Positions 1 through 6,662 of a DNA stretch of 9,877 nt are shown here, piece by piece; the stretch's first letter is position 1, and each line of letters begins with the position of its first letter. Position numbers and translations under genes: made by a program. Location: positions 1 through 9,877 of the forward strand of contig JADGQG010000063.1 in the NCBI GenBank assembly GCA_017882025.1. The letters are read 5' to 3'. The stretch is from Chloroflexota bacterium. Lineage in GTDB: Bacteria; Chloroflexota; Limnocylindria; Limnocylindrales; CSP1-4. The notes under the pieces were generated by a model. It saw only the letters and a list, made by a program, of their open reading frames with translations. It had not been told where the DNA came from and did not search any database.

Positions 1-948
1 TTCTACCGGGTGACCACGTACCTCGAGGCGCATCCGGAGGGCGCCACGCCGGACCAGATCGCGGCCTTCGTCGGGATGTCCCGGCGCAATGCCTACCGGG
101 ACCTGCGGGCCCTGCAGGACGAGCTCGACATCCCGCTCTGGGCCGACGGCGGTCGCTGGGGGATCTCGGACAAGGCATTCCTGCCGGCGTTCCGCCTGAC
201 CCGCGCGGAGGCGATGGCCGTCTTCCTTGCAGCGCGCCTGATGGCGCGCTACGCGGACGCGCACGATCCGGACCTCGCGGCGGCGTTCCAGAAGCTGGGT
301 GAAGCCCTGCCACCGGTCCTGGGCCGCCACGTACAGCGAACCCTGGACGTGATGGCCGCTCGGCCGCTCGATCCCGTCGGGAGCCGCAACCTGCGGCTCC
401 TCACCCAGGCGTGGGCGGAGCGGCGGGTCGTGGAGCTGAGCTACGACCCCAGCACGTATGACCCGGCCCGCCCGCCACGGGCGGCCCGCGTCCGGCCCTA
501 CCTCATCGAGCCGTCCGCGGAGACACACGCGCTCTACCTCATCGGCTTCGACGAGACGAGGGGCGGGCTCCGCACCTTCAAGCTGGAGCGGATTCGCACC
601 CTGGCGATGACCACCGTCCAGTTCGAGCCGCCGCCCGACGGCGAGATCGAGGCGGCCCTGGACCGCGCCTGGGGGATCGTCGCCGACCAGGGGGTGGTGG
701 AGGTGGTCCTGCGCTTCGATCGCTCGGTCGCCTCGCGCGTGGCGGAGACCACCTGGCACCCGACCCAGTCGCTGACGAAGAACGCCGATGGGTCGCTCAC
801 GTGGCGTGCCCGGGTCTCCGGCACGCTGGAGATCCGGCCGTGGATCCTGGGCTGGGGCGCCGACGTGGAGGTCCTGGCGCCCGAGACGCTCCGCGGAGAG
901 GTTGCCGGGATCGTGCGCCGAGCGGCGGCACGCTACCCACGCGGGTGA
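1..948 (+). CDS. WYL-domain transcriptional regulator (5' end outside window)
   Basis: DNA-binding regulator of the HTH plus WYL plus WCX family; these proteins usually act as ligand-responsive repressors or activators, and the target here is unknown. Numbering from the GTG at 10, residues 1-50 form a winged helix-turn-helix with the recognition stretch MSRRNAYRDLRAL near 23-35. A WYL core lies at about 125-200, with LYL at 175-177 in place of the canonical WYL tripeptide, followed by RTFKLERI. A C-terminal WCX region lies at about 230-312 (WHPTQSL, WILGWG, EVLAPETLR). The GTG at 10 is a poor start: the frame is open back to base 1 (Phe-Tyr-Arg) and family members normally have several residues before this point. 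I therefore treat the gene as continuing leftward, probably by only a few codons. The downstream HD gene begins 23 nt later but has its own promoter-like box, so an operon link is doubtful. Confidence 0.88.
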   Translation, partial: FYRVTTYLEAHPEGATPDQIAAFVGMSRRNAYRDLRALQDELDIPLWADGGRWGISDKAFLPAFRLTRAEAMAVFLAARLMARYADAHDPDLAAAFQKLGEALPPVLGRHVQRTLDVMAARPLDPVGSRNLRLLTQAWAERRVVELSYDPSTYDPARPPRAARVRPYLIEPSAETHALYLIGFDETRGGLRTFKLERIRTLAMTTVQFEPPPDGEIEAALDRAWGIVADQGVVEVVLRFDRSVASRVAETTWHPTQSLTKNADGSLTWRARVSGTLEIRPWILGWGADVEVLAPETLRGEVAGIVRRAAARYPRG

Positions 949-959
949 CCGCGAAGGGC

Positions 960-965
960 CACAAT
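960..965 (+). promoter_or_regulatory. Putative -10 box (CACAAT) for a leaderless HD-domain gene
   Basis: CACAAT matches the TATAAT consensus at 4 of 6 positions and ends exactly 6 nt before the ATG at 972. Transcription would therefore start at or beside the start codon. No Shine-Dalgarno sequence lies in the 23-nt gap, which fits a leaderless message. The same 9-mer CCACAATCC occurs at the same distance before the gene at 6063. No convincing -35 is visible. Confidence 0.4.
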
Positions 966-971
966 CCTCCC

Positions 972-2384
972 ATGTGCCCGGCCCGCTTCGCTGCCGTCAA
1001 CCTTATCAGCGACCCGATCCACGGCTACATCGAGCTGACCAAGCGGCTCTCCCCGGCCGCGGCGCGGGCAGCCGGCCTCCCGGACGAGGAGACCGCAGAG
1101 GAGGACCTTCTCGACACAATCTGGCTACAACGCCTCCGCAGGATCAGCCAGCTCCAGAGCGCGCGCTGGGTCTTCCCCTCGGCAGAGCACTCGCGGTTCA
1201 CCCACGGCCTTGGCGTCATGCACGAGGCGGGGCTGTGGGCGCGCCAGCTCTACCCGTCGCTCGCCGAGTCGCTGGCGATCGCCGGGACGGGCGGGTCCGT
1301 GCCGTCCGAAGGGCTGGTAGTGGAGACGCTCCGCGTGGCGGGCCTGCTCCACGACGTGGGCCACGGGCCGTTCGCGCACTTCTACGACGAGCACGTCCTG
1401 GCGGACTTCCCGGCGCCGGACGACGCGCGGCGCACCGGCGCGAAGGCGCTCACGCACGAAGACCTTTCGCAGCTCATCGTCACGCGCGAGCTGGCGCCGC
1501 TGATCCGGGGCCTCCGACGCGCACCGGGCGGCGTGCCGGCACGGGACGCCATCACGCCAGGAGAGGCGATCGACCCCGCCTGGGTGGCGTTCCTGATCTC
1601 GAAACCGCCCCTGGACGACGCGGCGATGCCGCTCTGGATCCGCTGGCTCCAACCCCTCCTATCGGGGGTCTTCACGGTCGATAACCTGGACTACGTCCGG
1701 CGCGACGCCTACTTCACCGGCGTCTCTGCCGGACCGGTGGACGCCGAGCGGCTCCGACGCTACGCGTTCATCTCGGAGCGCGGGCTGACCCTCTACGAGT
1801 CGGGCCTGAGCGCCCTGGAGATGTTCCTGACGGCGCGCCTCTTCATGTACCAGCAGGTCTACTTCCACCGAGCGGTGCGGGGCATCGATCTGGACCTTGC
1901 CGGCGTCTTCGCAACGTCGATCGCGGCGCTTTTCGGCGACGGCTCGCCCGCCGACGACCTGGCCCGCTTCGCCGACCTCGACGAGTACGCCCTGCTCCAC
2001 CGCGCGGCCCGCTGGGCCCGTGGGCTGGAGATCGGGCCGGCACCCCGGCCGGGCGACGGTCGCGTGACCCCGGAGGTGGCCGCGACCTGGGCGCGCATCC
2101 TGCTCCGCCGGCCGCGCTGGCGCGCCGAGGCGGAGGTTCGTGCCGAGTACGAGGTCGGGCCGCCCCCGGCCGAGGCGATCGCCACCCTGGGTGAGAGCGT
2201 GCCCGGCCGGGTCGCGATCGACCTGGCAATCGTCGACGCACGACCGAGCGGCGATGAGGCCAACGCCCGGCTCGCGATCGCCGGCCGGGAGGGACGCCCG
2301 TCGCAGCCGCTCTCCGCCTGGCTGGACCGGCTTCCCGCGTTCGCCCTGATCGGCAGACGCTACGTGCGCACCGACGCCGACTGA
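972..2384 (+). CDS. HD-superfamily phosphohydrolase, dGTPase/SAMHD1-like (COG1078)
   Basis: Predicted cytoplasmic metal-dependent phosphohydrolase of about 470 aa, related to dNTP triphosphohydrolases; the actual substrate is not known. The N-terminus carries DPIHGYIEL (residues about 14-22), typical of COG1078. The metal ligands of the HD fold are all present: His about 78 (RFTHGLG), His-Asp about 127-128 (LLHDVGHGPFAH) and Asp about 237 (TVDNLDYVRRD). The last motif aligns with the SAMHD1 segment that binds the metal and the nucleotide. It keeps the Tyr and the final Asp, but has Asn where SAMHD1 has Lys312. The region after about residue 330 is Ala/Arg/Pro-rich and poorly conserved. I chose ATG 972 because the family similarity starts at once after it and a -10-like box sits 6 nt upstream. 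The open frame reaches back to 801, but that part lies inside the previous gene. It appears to be a single-gene unit. Confidence 0.85.
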   Translation: MCPARFAAVNLISDPIHGYIELTKRLSPAAARAAGLPDEETAEEDLLDTIWLQRLRRISQLQSARWVFPSAEHSRFTHGLGVMHEAGLWARQLYPSLAESLAIAGTGGSVPSEGLVVETLRVAGLLHDVGHGPFAHFYDEHVLADFPAPDDARRTGAKALTHEDLSQLIVTRELAPLIRGLRRAPGGVPARDAITPGEAIDPAWVAFLISKPPLDDAAMPLWIRWLQPLLSGVFTVDNLDYVRRDAYFTGVSAGPVDAERLRRYAFISERGLTLYESGLSALEMFLTARLFMYQQVYFHRAVRGIDLDLAGVFATSIAALFGDGSPADDLARFADLDEYALLHRAARWARGLEIGPAPRPGDGRVTPEVAATWARILLRRPRWRAEAEVRAEYEVGPPPAEAIATLGESVPGRVAIDLAIVDARPSGDEANARLAIAGREGRPSQPLSAWLDRLPAFALIGRRYVRTDAD

Positions 2385-2408
2385 CGCGAATTCGGATCTG
2401 GGCGTCGG
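2371..2408 (+). terminator. Inverted repeat spanning the HD-gene stop codon (possible T-less terminator)
   Basis: CCGACGCC at 2371-2378 is a perfect inverted copy of GGCGTCGG at 2401-2408, giving an 8-bp GC stem around a 22-nt loop that contains the TGA stop at 2382-2384. A smaller stem, GGGCA/TGCCC (2412-2416 and 2420-2424, 3-nt loop), follows directly and ends in TT. There is no T-tract, so a classic intrinsic terminator cannot be claimed. Chance pairing is common at this GC content. Confidence 0.3.
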
Positions 2409-2467
2409 CACGGGCAACGTGCCCTTCGGCCCAGCCGTCCGGGCCGCGCGGCGCTACCGGATCCCCC

Positions 2468-2493
2468 GGCAGGCGGGCCACAGTGCGCCTGCC
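2468..2493 (+). promoter_or_regulatory. Perfect 8-bp dyad in the cydA leader (operator or mRNA hairpin)
   Basis: GGCAGGCG at 2468-2475 pairs perfectly with CGCCTGCC at 2486-2493, around a 10-nt loop that itself contains the small palindrome CACAGTG (2479-2485). The dyad ends 8 nt before the Shine-Dalgarno sequence of cydA (GGAGG, 2502-2506), so it could bind a regulator or modulate translation as a leader hairpin. It does not resemble the Rex operator (TTGTGA-N6-TCACAA). Function is inferred from position only. Confidence 0.35.
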
Positions 2494-2513
2494 ATCTTCC
2501 CGGAGGTCAGCGC

Positions 2514-3920
2514 GTGAACGCCGAAGAGCTTGCCCGGATCCAGTTCGCTATCACCATCGGGTTCCATTTCTTCTTCCCCAGCATCTCGATCGGGATCGGG
2601 GCGATCGTCCTGGCGCTGGAGACGTTCCGGTTGCGGAACCTCCACGGGAAGGCAGAAACGTACGACCGGGCCGCGGCCTTCTGGACGCGCTTCTTCGCCC
2701 TGACCTTCGTGGTCGGGGTCGCCTCCGGGCTCGTGATGGAGTTCCAGTTCGGGACCAACTGGGCGCAGTTCTCCACGTTCGTGGGCGACATCTTCGGGGC
2801 GCCGCTGGCGGCCGAGGGAATCCTGGCCTTCTTCCTGGAATCGACGTTCCTCGGCGTGCTCCTCTTCGGGCGCGGTCGGATCAGCTCCCGTGTCCGCTGG
2901 TTCGCGGCGCTCATGGTCTGCGTCGGGACGCTCCTCTCCGCGGTCTGGATCCTGATCGCGAACAGCTGGATGCAGACGCCGGCTGGCTACGAGATCATCG
3001 ACGGCCGCGCCCGCCTGACCGACTTCTTCGCGGCGGCGTTCAACGCCTCGTTCGTCCCGCGGTACCTCCACACCGTCGCGGCGGCCCTGACGGCGGGCGC
3101 GTTCGTCGCCCTGGGTGCCTCCGCCTGGTATGTCCTGAAGCGGAAGCACCTCTCGGTGGCGAGGGCCGTGCTGCCGGTCGCCCTGATCACCGCCTTCGTC
3201 GGGTCCGCCGGCATGTTCGCCACCGGCGACATGAGCTCCAAACAGGTGGCGGCGACCCAGCCGGCGAAGTTCGCCGGGATCATGGCCATCTACTCGACGG
3301 CGTCCGGGGTGCCCATGACGATCTGGTCGCTTCCGCCGACGCAGGACTCGAGCAACCTGCCGCAGGGTCCGGAGCTCCAGGTGGCGCGCCTGCTCTCGTT
3401 CATGACGTTCGGTGACTGGAACGCACCGATCCAGGGCCTCGACGCGTTCCCAACGCAGGATTGGCCGCCGATCACGATGAGCTTCCTCGCGTACCACAAC
3501 ATGGTCCTGCTCGGAACGCTGATGCTCCTGGTGATGGCGTTCGGGGCCTACTACCTCTGGCAACGGAGCGTATTCCGGCGTCCCTTCTGGCTCCGCGCAG
3601 CGGTGCTGGCGACGCCGCTCCCGATCATCGCCATCCAGCTGGGCTGGGCGACGGCCGAGATCGGACGCCAGCCGTGGATCGTCTACGGCGTGATGCGCAC
3701 GTCGACCGGCATCAGCCGGATCGTCCCGCCGGAGCAGATCGCGATCTCGCTCGTGCTGCTGGTGGGCCTGTACGTCCTTCTCGGCGGGCTCTGGATCTAC
3801 CTCGCGCGGAAGGAGTTGGGCCACGGCCCGGCGCCGGCCCCCGACGGGGTCGACGATGCGGCGCTCGACGAGCTGCCGAGGCCCGAGCCCGCACTCCGGC
3901 CGGGCACGACGGCGGCGTAG
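2514..3920 (+). CDS. cydA: Cytochrome bd-type oxygen reductase subunit I (variant quinol site)
   Basis: Membrane subunit carrying the hemes of a bd-type terminal oxidase that reduces O2 to water; 468 aa, the short Q-loop form (E. coli CydA is 522 aa). Heme ligands and heme-pocket residues are present: His18 and His186 (VPRYLH), Glu101 and Glu109 (AAEGILAFFLES), Met330 as the likely b558 ligand, and Trp378, Glu382, Arg385 and Trp388 in GWATAEIGRQPW, matching E. coli Trp441, Glu445, Arg448 and Trp451. In the Q-loop, QPAKFAGIM keeps Lys252 but has Met257 where E. coli has Glu257. SFLAYHNM has His328 where E. coli has Arg391. There is no CxxCH heme c motif. The start is GTG 2514, with GGAGG at 2502-2506 (7-nt spacer) and the expected N-terminal length before His18. 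cydB follows after 12 nt. The electron donor may be unusual; the family assignment is secure. Confidence 0.95.
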   Translation: MNAEELARIQFAITIGFHFFFPSISIGIGAIVLALETFRLRNLHGKAETYDRAAAFWTRFFALTFVVGVASGLVMEFQFGTNWAQFSTFVGDIFGAPLAAEGILAFFLESTFLGVLLFGRGRISSRVRWFAALMVCVGTLLSAVWILIANSWMQTPAGYEIIDGRARLTDFFAAAFNASFVPRYLHTVAAALTAGAFVALGASAWYVLKRKHLSVARAVLPVALITAFVGSAGMFATGDMSSKQVAATQPAKFAGIMAIYSTASGVPMTIWSLPPTQDSSNLPQGPELQVARLLSFMTFGDWNAPIQGLDAFPTQDWPPITMSFLAYHNMVLLGTLMLLVMAFGAYYLWQRSVFRRPFWLRAAVLATPLPIIAIQLGWATAEIGRQPWIVYGVMRTSTGISRIVPPEQIAISLVLLVGLYVLLGGLWIYLARKELGHGPAPAPDGVDDAALDELPRPEPALRPGTTAA

Positions 3921-3932
3921 GAGGGACGAGCG

Positions 3933-4958
3933 ATGGCCGACAACGGGTTCCTCCAGGCCGCCTGGTTCTTCCTCGTCGGCGTGCTCCTCGTGGGCTACGC
4001 GATCCTCGACGGGTTCGACCTGGGCGTCGGCATGCAGCACATGACCACAGCCCGCACCGACGAGGAACGGCGGATCCTCATGAACAGCATCGGACCCGTC
4101 TGGGACGGCAACGAGGTCTGGCTCATCACGGCCGGCGGCGCGCTCTTCGCGGCCTTCCCGAAGGTCTACGCGACCGTCTTCTCTGGCTTCTACCTGGCCC
4201 TGATGCTGGTGCTGGCGGCCCTGATCCTGCGGGCAATCTCGCTGGAGTTCCGCTCGAAGGAACGCGGCCGCGGCTGGCGAACGACCTGGGACCTCGCCTT
4301 CTTCGTGGGCTCGGTCCTGCCGGCGGTCCTGTTCGGTGTCGCGATCGGCAACATCATGCGCGGGGTTCCGCTTGACGGCCAGGGCGACTACGCGGGGACC
4401 TTCATCGGGCTCCTCTCGCCGTTCGCGCTTGCGGTCGGGCTGCTGTCGGCGGCCATGTTCCTCATGCAGGGTGCCGCATGGCTGCTGCTCAAGACGGAGG
4501 GCGCCCTGCAGGCGCGGGCGCGGAGGACCGCGCTTGTCGGCCAGGTCGCGACGCTCGTCCTGTGGGTGGTCGTCACGACCTGGTCCCGAGCAGAGGCGCC
4601 CGCGCTCTGGGACCGGTTCGGGTTGATCCCGGCATGGCTGGCGCCCGTCATCGCCGTGCTCGCCCTCGTGGCATTCCCGGTCCTGGTGCGCCGCGGCCGG
4701 GCCGCCTCCGCGTTCGCGGCGTCGTCCGCGGCGATCGCCGCGATGATCGCGACGCTCGGGATCGGCCTGTGGCCCAACCTGCTGCCGGCCCGCGACCAGG
4801 GCGCGTCCCTGACGGTCCCGCTGACGGCCTCGTCCGACCTGGCGCTGACGGCGATGCTGATCATCGCGCTGCTGGGCCTTCCGTTCGTGCTGGCCTACAC
4901 GTTCTGGGTCTACAGGATATTTCGGGGGCCCGTGCGTCTCGACGAACACTCGTACTGA
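3933..4958 (+). CDS. cydB: Cytochrome bd-type oxygen reductase subunit II
   Basis: Second integral membrane subunit of the bd-type oxidase, 341 aa with about eight or nine hydrophobic helices and no heme ligands of its own. It carries the family signatures AILDGFDLGVG (residues 23-33), GPVWDGNEVWLITAGGALFAAFP (split by function at 54-76) and LEFRSKE near 105. Asp29 and Asp58 fall at the same residue numbers as in E. coli CydB, where they belong to the proton-channel region. The C-terminal helix contains FVLAYTFWVYRIFRG. The start is ATG 3933, with AGGAGGG at 3919-3925 overlapping the cydA stop codon, so translation is probably coupled. No CydX-sized ORF or cydDC pair follows; assembly factors would have to be encoded elsewhere. 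Confidence 0.96.
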   Translation: MADNGFLQAAWFFLVGVLLVGYAILDGFDLGVGMQHMTTARTDEERRILMNSIGPVWDGNEVWLITAGGALFAAFPKVYATVFSGFYLALMLVLAALILRAISLEFRSKERGRGWRTTWDLAFFVGSVLPAVLFGVAIGNIMRGVPLDGQGDYAGTFIGLLSPFALAVGLLSAAMFLMQGAAWLLLKTEGALQARARRTALVGQVATLVLWVVVTTWSRAEAPALWDRFGLIPAWLAPVIAVLALVAFPVLVRRGRAASAFAASSAAIAAMIATLGIGLWPNLLPARDQGASLTVPLTASSDLALTAMLIIALLGLPFVLAYTFWVYRIFRGPVRLDEHSY

Positions 4959-5012
4959 CCAGGGGAGGGGCGCCGACCCATCCGGCGGCCGGCCCGTCCG
5001 ACCGGTTCGGAG

Positions 5013-5018
5013 TAGGGT
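5013..5018 (+). promoter_or_regulatory. Putative -10 box (TAGGGT) for leaderless aldo/keto reductase
   Basis: TAGGGT fits the TANNNT pattern of bacterial -10 elements and ends 6 nt before the ATG at 5025, the same geometry as the CACAAT boxes at 960 and 6051. The 66-nt gap after cydB has a purine run (GGGGAGGGG, about 4961-4969) too far from the start to serve as its Shine-Dalgarno. No clear -35 is seen. Confidence 0.4.
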
Positions 5019-5024
5019 GACTGC

Positions 5025-5960
5025 ATGAAGTACCTCGAGATTGACGGTGTGCGGGTCTCGGCGATCGGCCTGGGCACCTGGCAGTTCGGGTCGCGCGAGT
5101 GGGGCTACGGAGACGCGTACGCGGCCCACCAGGCACCCGCCCTGGTTCGGCGCGCGCTGGAGCTCGGCGTCACGCTCATCGACACCGCAGAGATGTATGC
5201 CTTCGGCGAGTCGGAGCGGATCGTCGCGCGCGGCCTCGCAGCGTCGGGCCCGGATCTCGCGGCCGGCGCGTTCGTCGCCACGAAGCTGTTCCCGATCCTG
5301 CCGCTGCCGTCGATCGTGGCGACGCGGGCGGCCGGCAGCCGGGATCGCCTCGAGGTCGCGGCAATCGACCTCTACCAGCTCCACTGGCCGAACCCGATCG
5401 TGCCGGCCCGGACCCAGGCCGCGGGCCTTCGGCGCGTGCTCGACGCCGGGATCGCGCGCCACGTCGGGGTGAGCAACTACGGCCTCGGACGCTGGCGGGC
5501 ACTGGAGGCGGCACTGCGGCGGCCCATCATCTCGAACCAGGTTCGATTCAGCCTGGCGAGCCCGTCGCCGCGCTGGGACCTGGTCCCGTACGCCGCCGAG
5601 CGCGGCCGGCTGGTCATCGCCTACAGCCCGCTCGCCCAGGGCCTTTTCGCCGCCGACGATCCGGCCGGGCGCCGCAGCGGCATCCGTCGTATGAACCCGC
5701 TCTTCCGGGACGCTGCCCTCCATCGCGCGCGACCGCTGCTGGCGGCCGTGCGCGAGATCGCCGCAGCGCACCGCGCCACGCCCGCGCAGGTTGCCCTCGC
5801 CTGGGTGATCGCCCATCCGAACACCGCCGCGATTCCGGGCGCGCGCTCGCTCGAGCAACTGGAGCAGAATGCCGCGGCCGCGGACCTGGTCCTCACCCCC
5901 GACGAGCGGGTGTGGCTGACAGGCGAGGCCGAGCGATTCGACGCGGCGCAGCGGCTCTGA
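5025..5960 (+). CDS. Aldo/keto reductase family oxidoreductase
   Basis: Predicted cytoplasmic NAD(P)H-dependent carbonyl reductase with a TIM-barrel fold, 311 aa, the normal family length; the substrate cannot be told from sequence. The catalytic tetrad is complete: Asp53 and Tyr58 (LIDTAEMY), Lys87 (ATKLF) and His120 (LYQLHWPNP). Further family marks are GLGTWQFG (residues 15-22), HVGVSNY (146-152), SNQVRFSL (170-177), AYSPLAQGL (199-207) and the C-terminal cofactor-binding stretch IPGARSLEQLEQNAAA (270-285). The ATG at 5025 gives the usual short lead-in to the first strand. The gene is 66 nt from cydB and has its own promoter-like box, so it is probably transcribed independently. A tandem repeat begins 16 nt after its stop. 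Confidence 0.93.
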   Translation: MKYLEIDGVRVSAIGLGTWQFGSREWGYGDAYAAHQAPALVRRALELGVTLIDTAEMYAFGESERIVARGLAASGPDLAAGAFVATKLFPILPLPSIVATRAAGSRDRLEVAAIDLYQLHWPNPIVPARTQAAGLRRVLDAGIARHVGVSNYGLGRWRALEAALRRPIISNQVRFSLASPSPRWDLVPYAAERGRLVIAYSPLAQGLFAADDPAGRRSGIRRMNPLFRDAALHRARPLLAAVREIAAAHRATPAQVALAWVIAHPNTAAIPGARSLEQLEQNAAAADLVLTPDERVWLTGEAERFDAAQRL

Positions 5961-5976
5961 CGGGCACGCGTCCAGG

Positions 5977-6017
5977 CCGGCCATCGTGGGCCCGGCCATC
6001 GTGGGCCCGGCCATCGT
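5977..6017 (+). repeat. 15-bp tandem repeat, about 2.7 copies
   Basis: The unit CCGGCCATCGTGGGC occurs at 5977-5991 and 5992-6006, with an 11-base partial copy at 6007-6017; all copies are identical. The junctions create GGGCCC palindromes at 5988-5993 and 6003-6008, and GGCCGGCC lies at 5975-5982, so the RNA could fold. It sits between the aldo/keto reductase stop and the next gene. It may act as a terminator-like structure or be a simple slippage product; it is too short and spacerless to be a CRISPR array. Confidence 0.8.
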
Positions 6018-6050
6018 CGTGTCCGCAGCGCCCGCAATGGCCGCGTCCTC

Positions 6051-6056
6051 CACAAT
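6051..6056 (+). promoter_or_regulatory. Putative -10 box (CACAAT) for leaderless membrane-protein gene
   Basis: CACAAT ends exactly 6 nt before the GTG start at 6063, within the 9-mer CCACAATCC (6050-6058) that also precedes the HD gene at 959-967. There is no Shine-Dalgarno sequence between it and the start, consistent with leaderless initiation. Confidence 0.4.
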
Positions 6057-6062
6057 CCGCGC

Positions 6063-6614
6063 GTGACCACTGACCAGGCGCGCAACCTCGCCTCCGAGCT
6101 GATCGTCTGGGTCGCCCTGCTCGGCGCGTTTGGGATCCTGGCCGCCATCCACTTCCTCGATGGGCGGCGCCGGCGACGGCGCGTCGCCGAGATCTGCGCG
6201 ACCGGCGCGTACGGGCCGCGCGCAGAGGTCGTCCGGGGGATCGTGGCGCGGGCCGGGTTGCTGGAACCGGACGAGGCGGCGCGGTTGGATGCGGCCAGGC
6301 GCGCCGCCCTGAAGTACGACCCGCGGGCTCGGAAGGCTCCGGCCGCGGCACGACGTGCCCGTGACCGTGCGTTCGCGAACGAGCGCGACGTGGTTGCCCT
6401 CGCGGCCGCGAGCGGTGCGCGGGATGCCGCGCTGGCCGCACTTGTAACGCTCGCCGACCCGGCGCTCCGCCGACTCGCCGCGGAGTGCGCCGCCGAGACC
6501 GCCGCCGCCGTCGCCGCGGTCGACCGGATTCCGGCCGACGAGTTCCGGGCGCTCACGCGCGCGTGGCGCGAGGTGATCGGGCCGATCGCCGTCCGACCGC
6601 GCCGGGAAGCTTGA
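6063..6614 (+). CDS. Hypothetical single-pass membrane protein
   Basis: I do not recognise this 183-aa protein. One hydrophobic helix lies at about residues 11-32 (LIVWVALLGAFGILAAIHFL), followed by six arginines at 35-40. By the positive-inside rule the rest of the protein would be cytoplasmic. The remainder is Ala/Arg-rich and probably helical, with long Ala-rich amphipathic stretches at about 68-105 and 110-152, and has no catalytic motif I can name. The GTG start is supported by the position of the helix and the upstream CACAAT box. The codon pattern (strong third-position GC, open over the full length) resembles that of the neighbours, so I consider it a real gene. It ends 48 nt before the hemerythrin-like gene. 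It could be a small scaffold or sensor-like protein, but nothing shows this. Confidence 0.6.
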   Translation: MTTDQARNLASELIVWVALLGAFGILAAIHFLDGRRRRRRVAEICATGAYGPRAEVVRGIVARAGLLEPDEAARLDAARRAALKYDPRARKAPAAARRARDRAFANERDVVALAAASGARDAALAALVTLADPALRRLAAECAAETAAAVAAVDRIPADEFRALTRAWREVIGPIAVRPRREA

Positions 6615-6662
6615 CCGGGCCTACCATGAATGGGCCATAGCCCGCGACCCGGAGGGATCCCC

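Noticed and set aside
801..971. Longer start for the HD-domain protein
   Set aside because: These 57 residues overlap the WYL gene, are Arg/Gly/Pro-rich and precede the family-conserved N-terminus. ATG 972 has a promoter-like box at the right distance.
2385..2513. Rex or Fnr operator upstream of cydA
   Set aside because: Neither TTGTGA-N6-TCACAA nor TTGAT-N4-ATCAA is present; only GC-rich dyads of unknown role are seen.
5977..6017. CRISPR array
   Set aside because: Copies are directly adjacent with no spacers, only 15 bp long, and no cas gene is nearby.
2454..6152. Uninterrupted minus-strand reading frame of 1232 codons
   Set aside because: It lies antisense to cydA, cydB and the aldo/keto reductase, all of which have clear family motifs. 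Its translation is Arg/Asp/Glu/Gly/His-rich low-complexity with no motif, as expected from a shadow frame at about 70% GC.
6630..6662. ATG start at 6630 for the hemerythrin-like gene
   Set aside because: The frame is open, but a good Shine-Dalgarno (6651-6656) lies inside this segment and serves the GTG at 6663.
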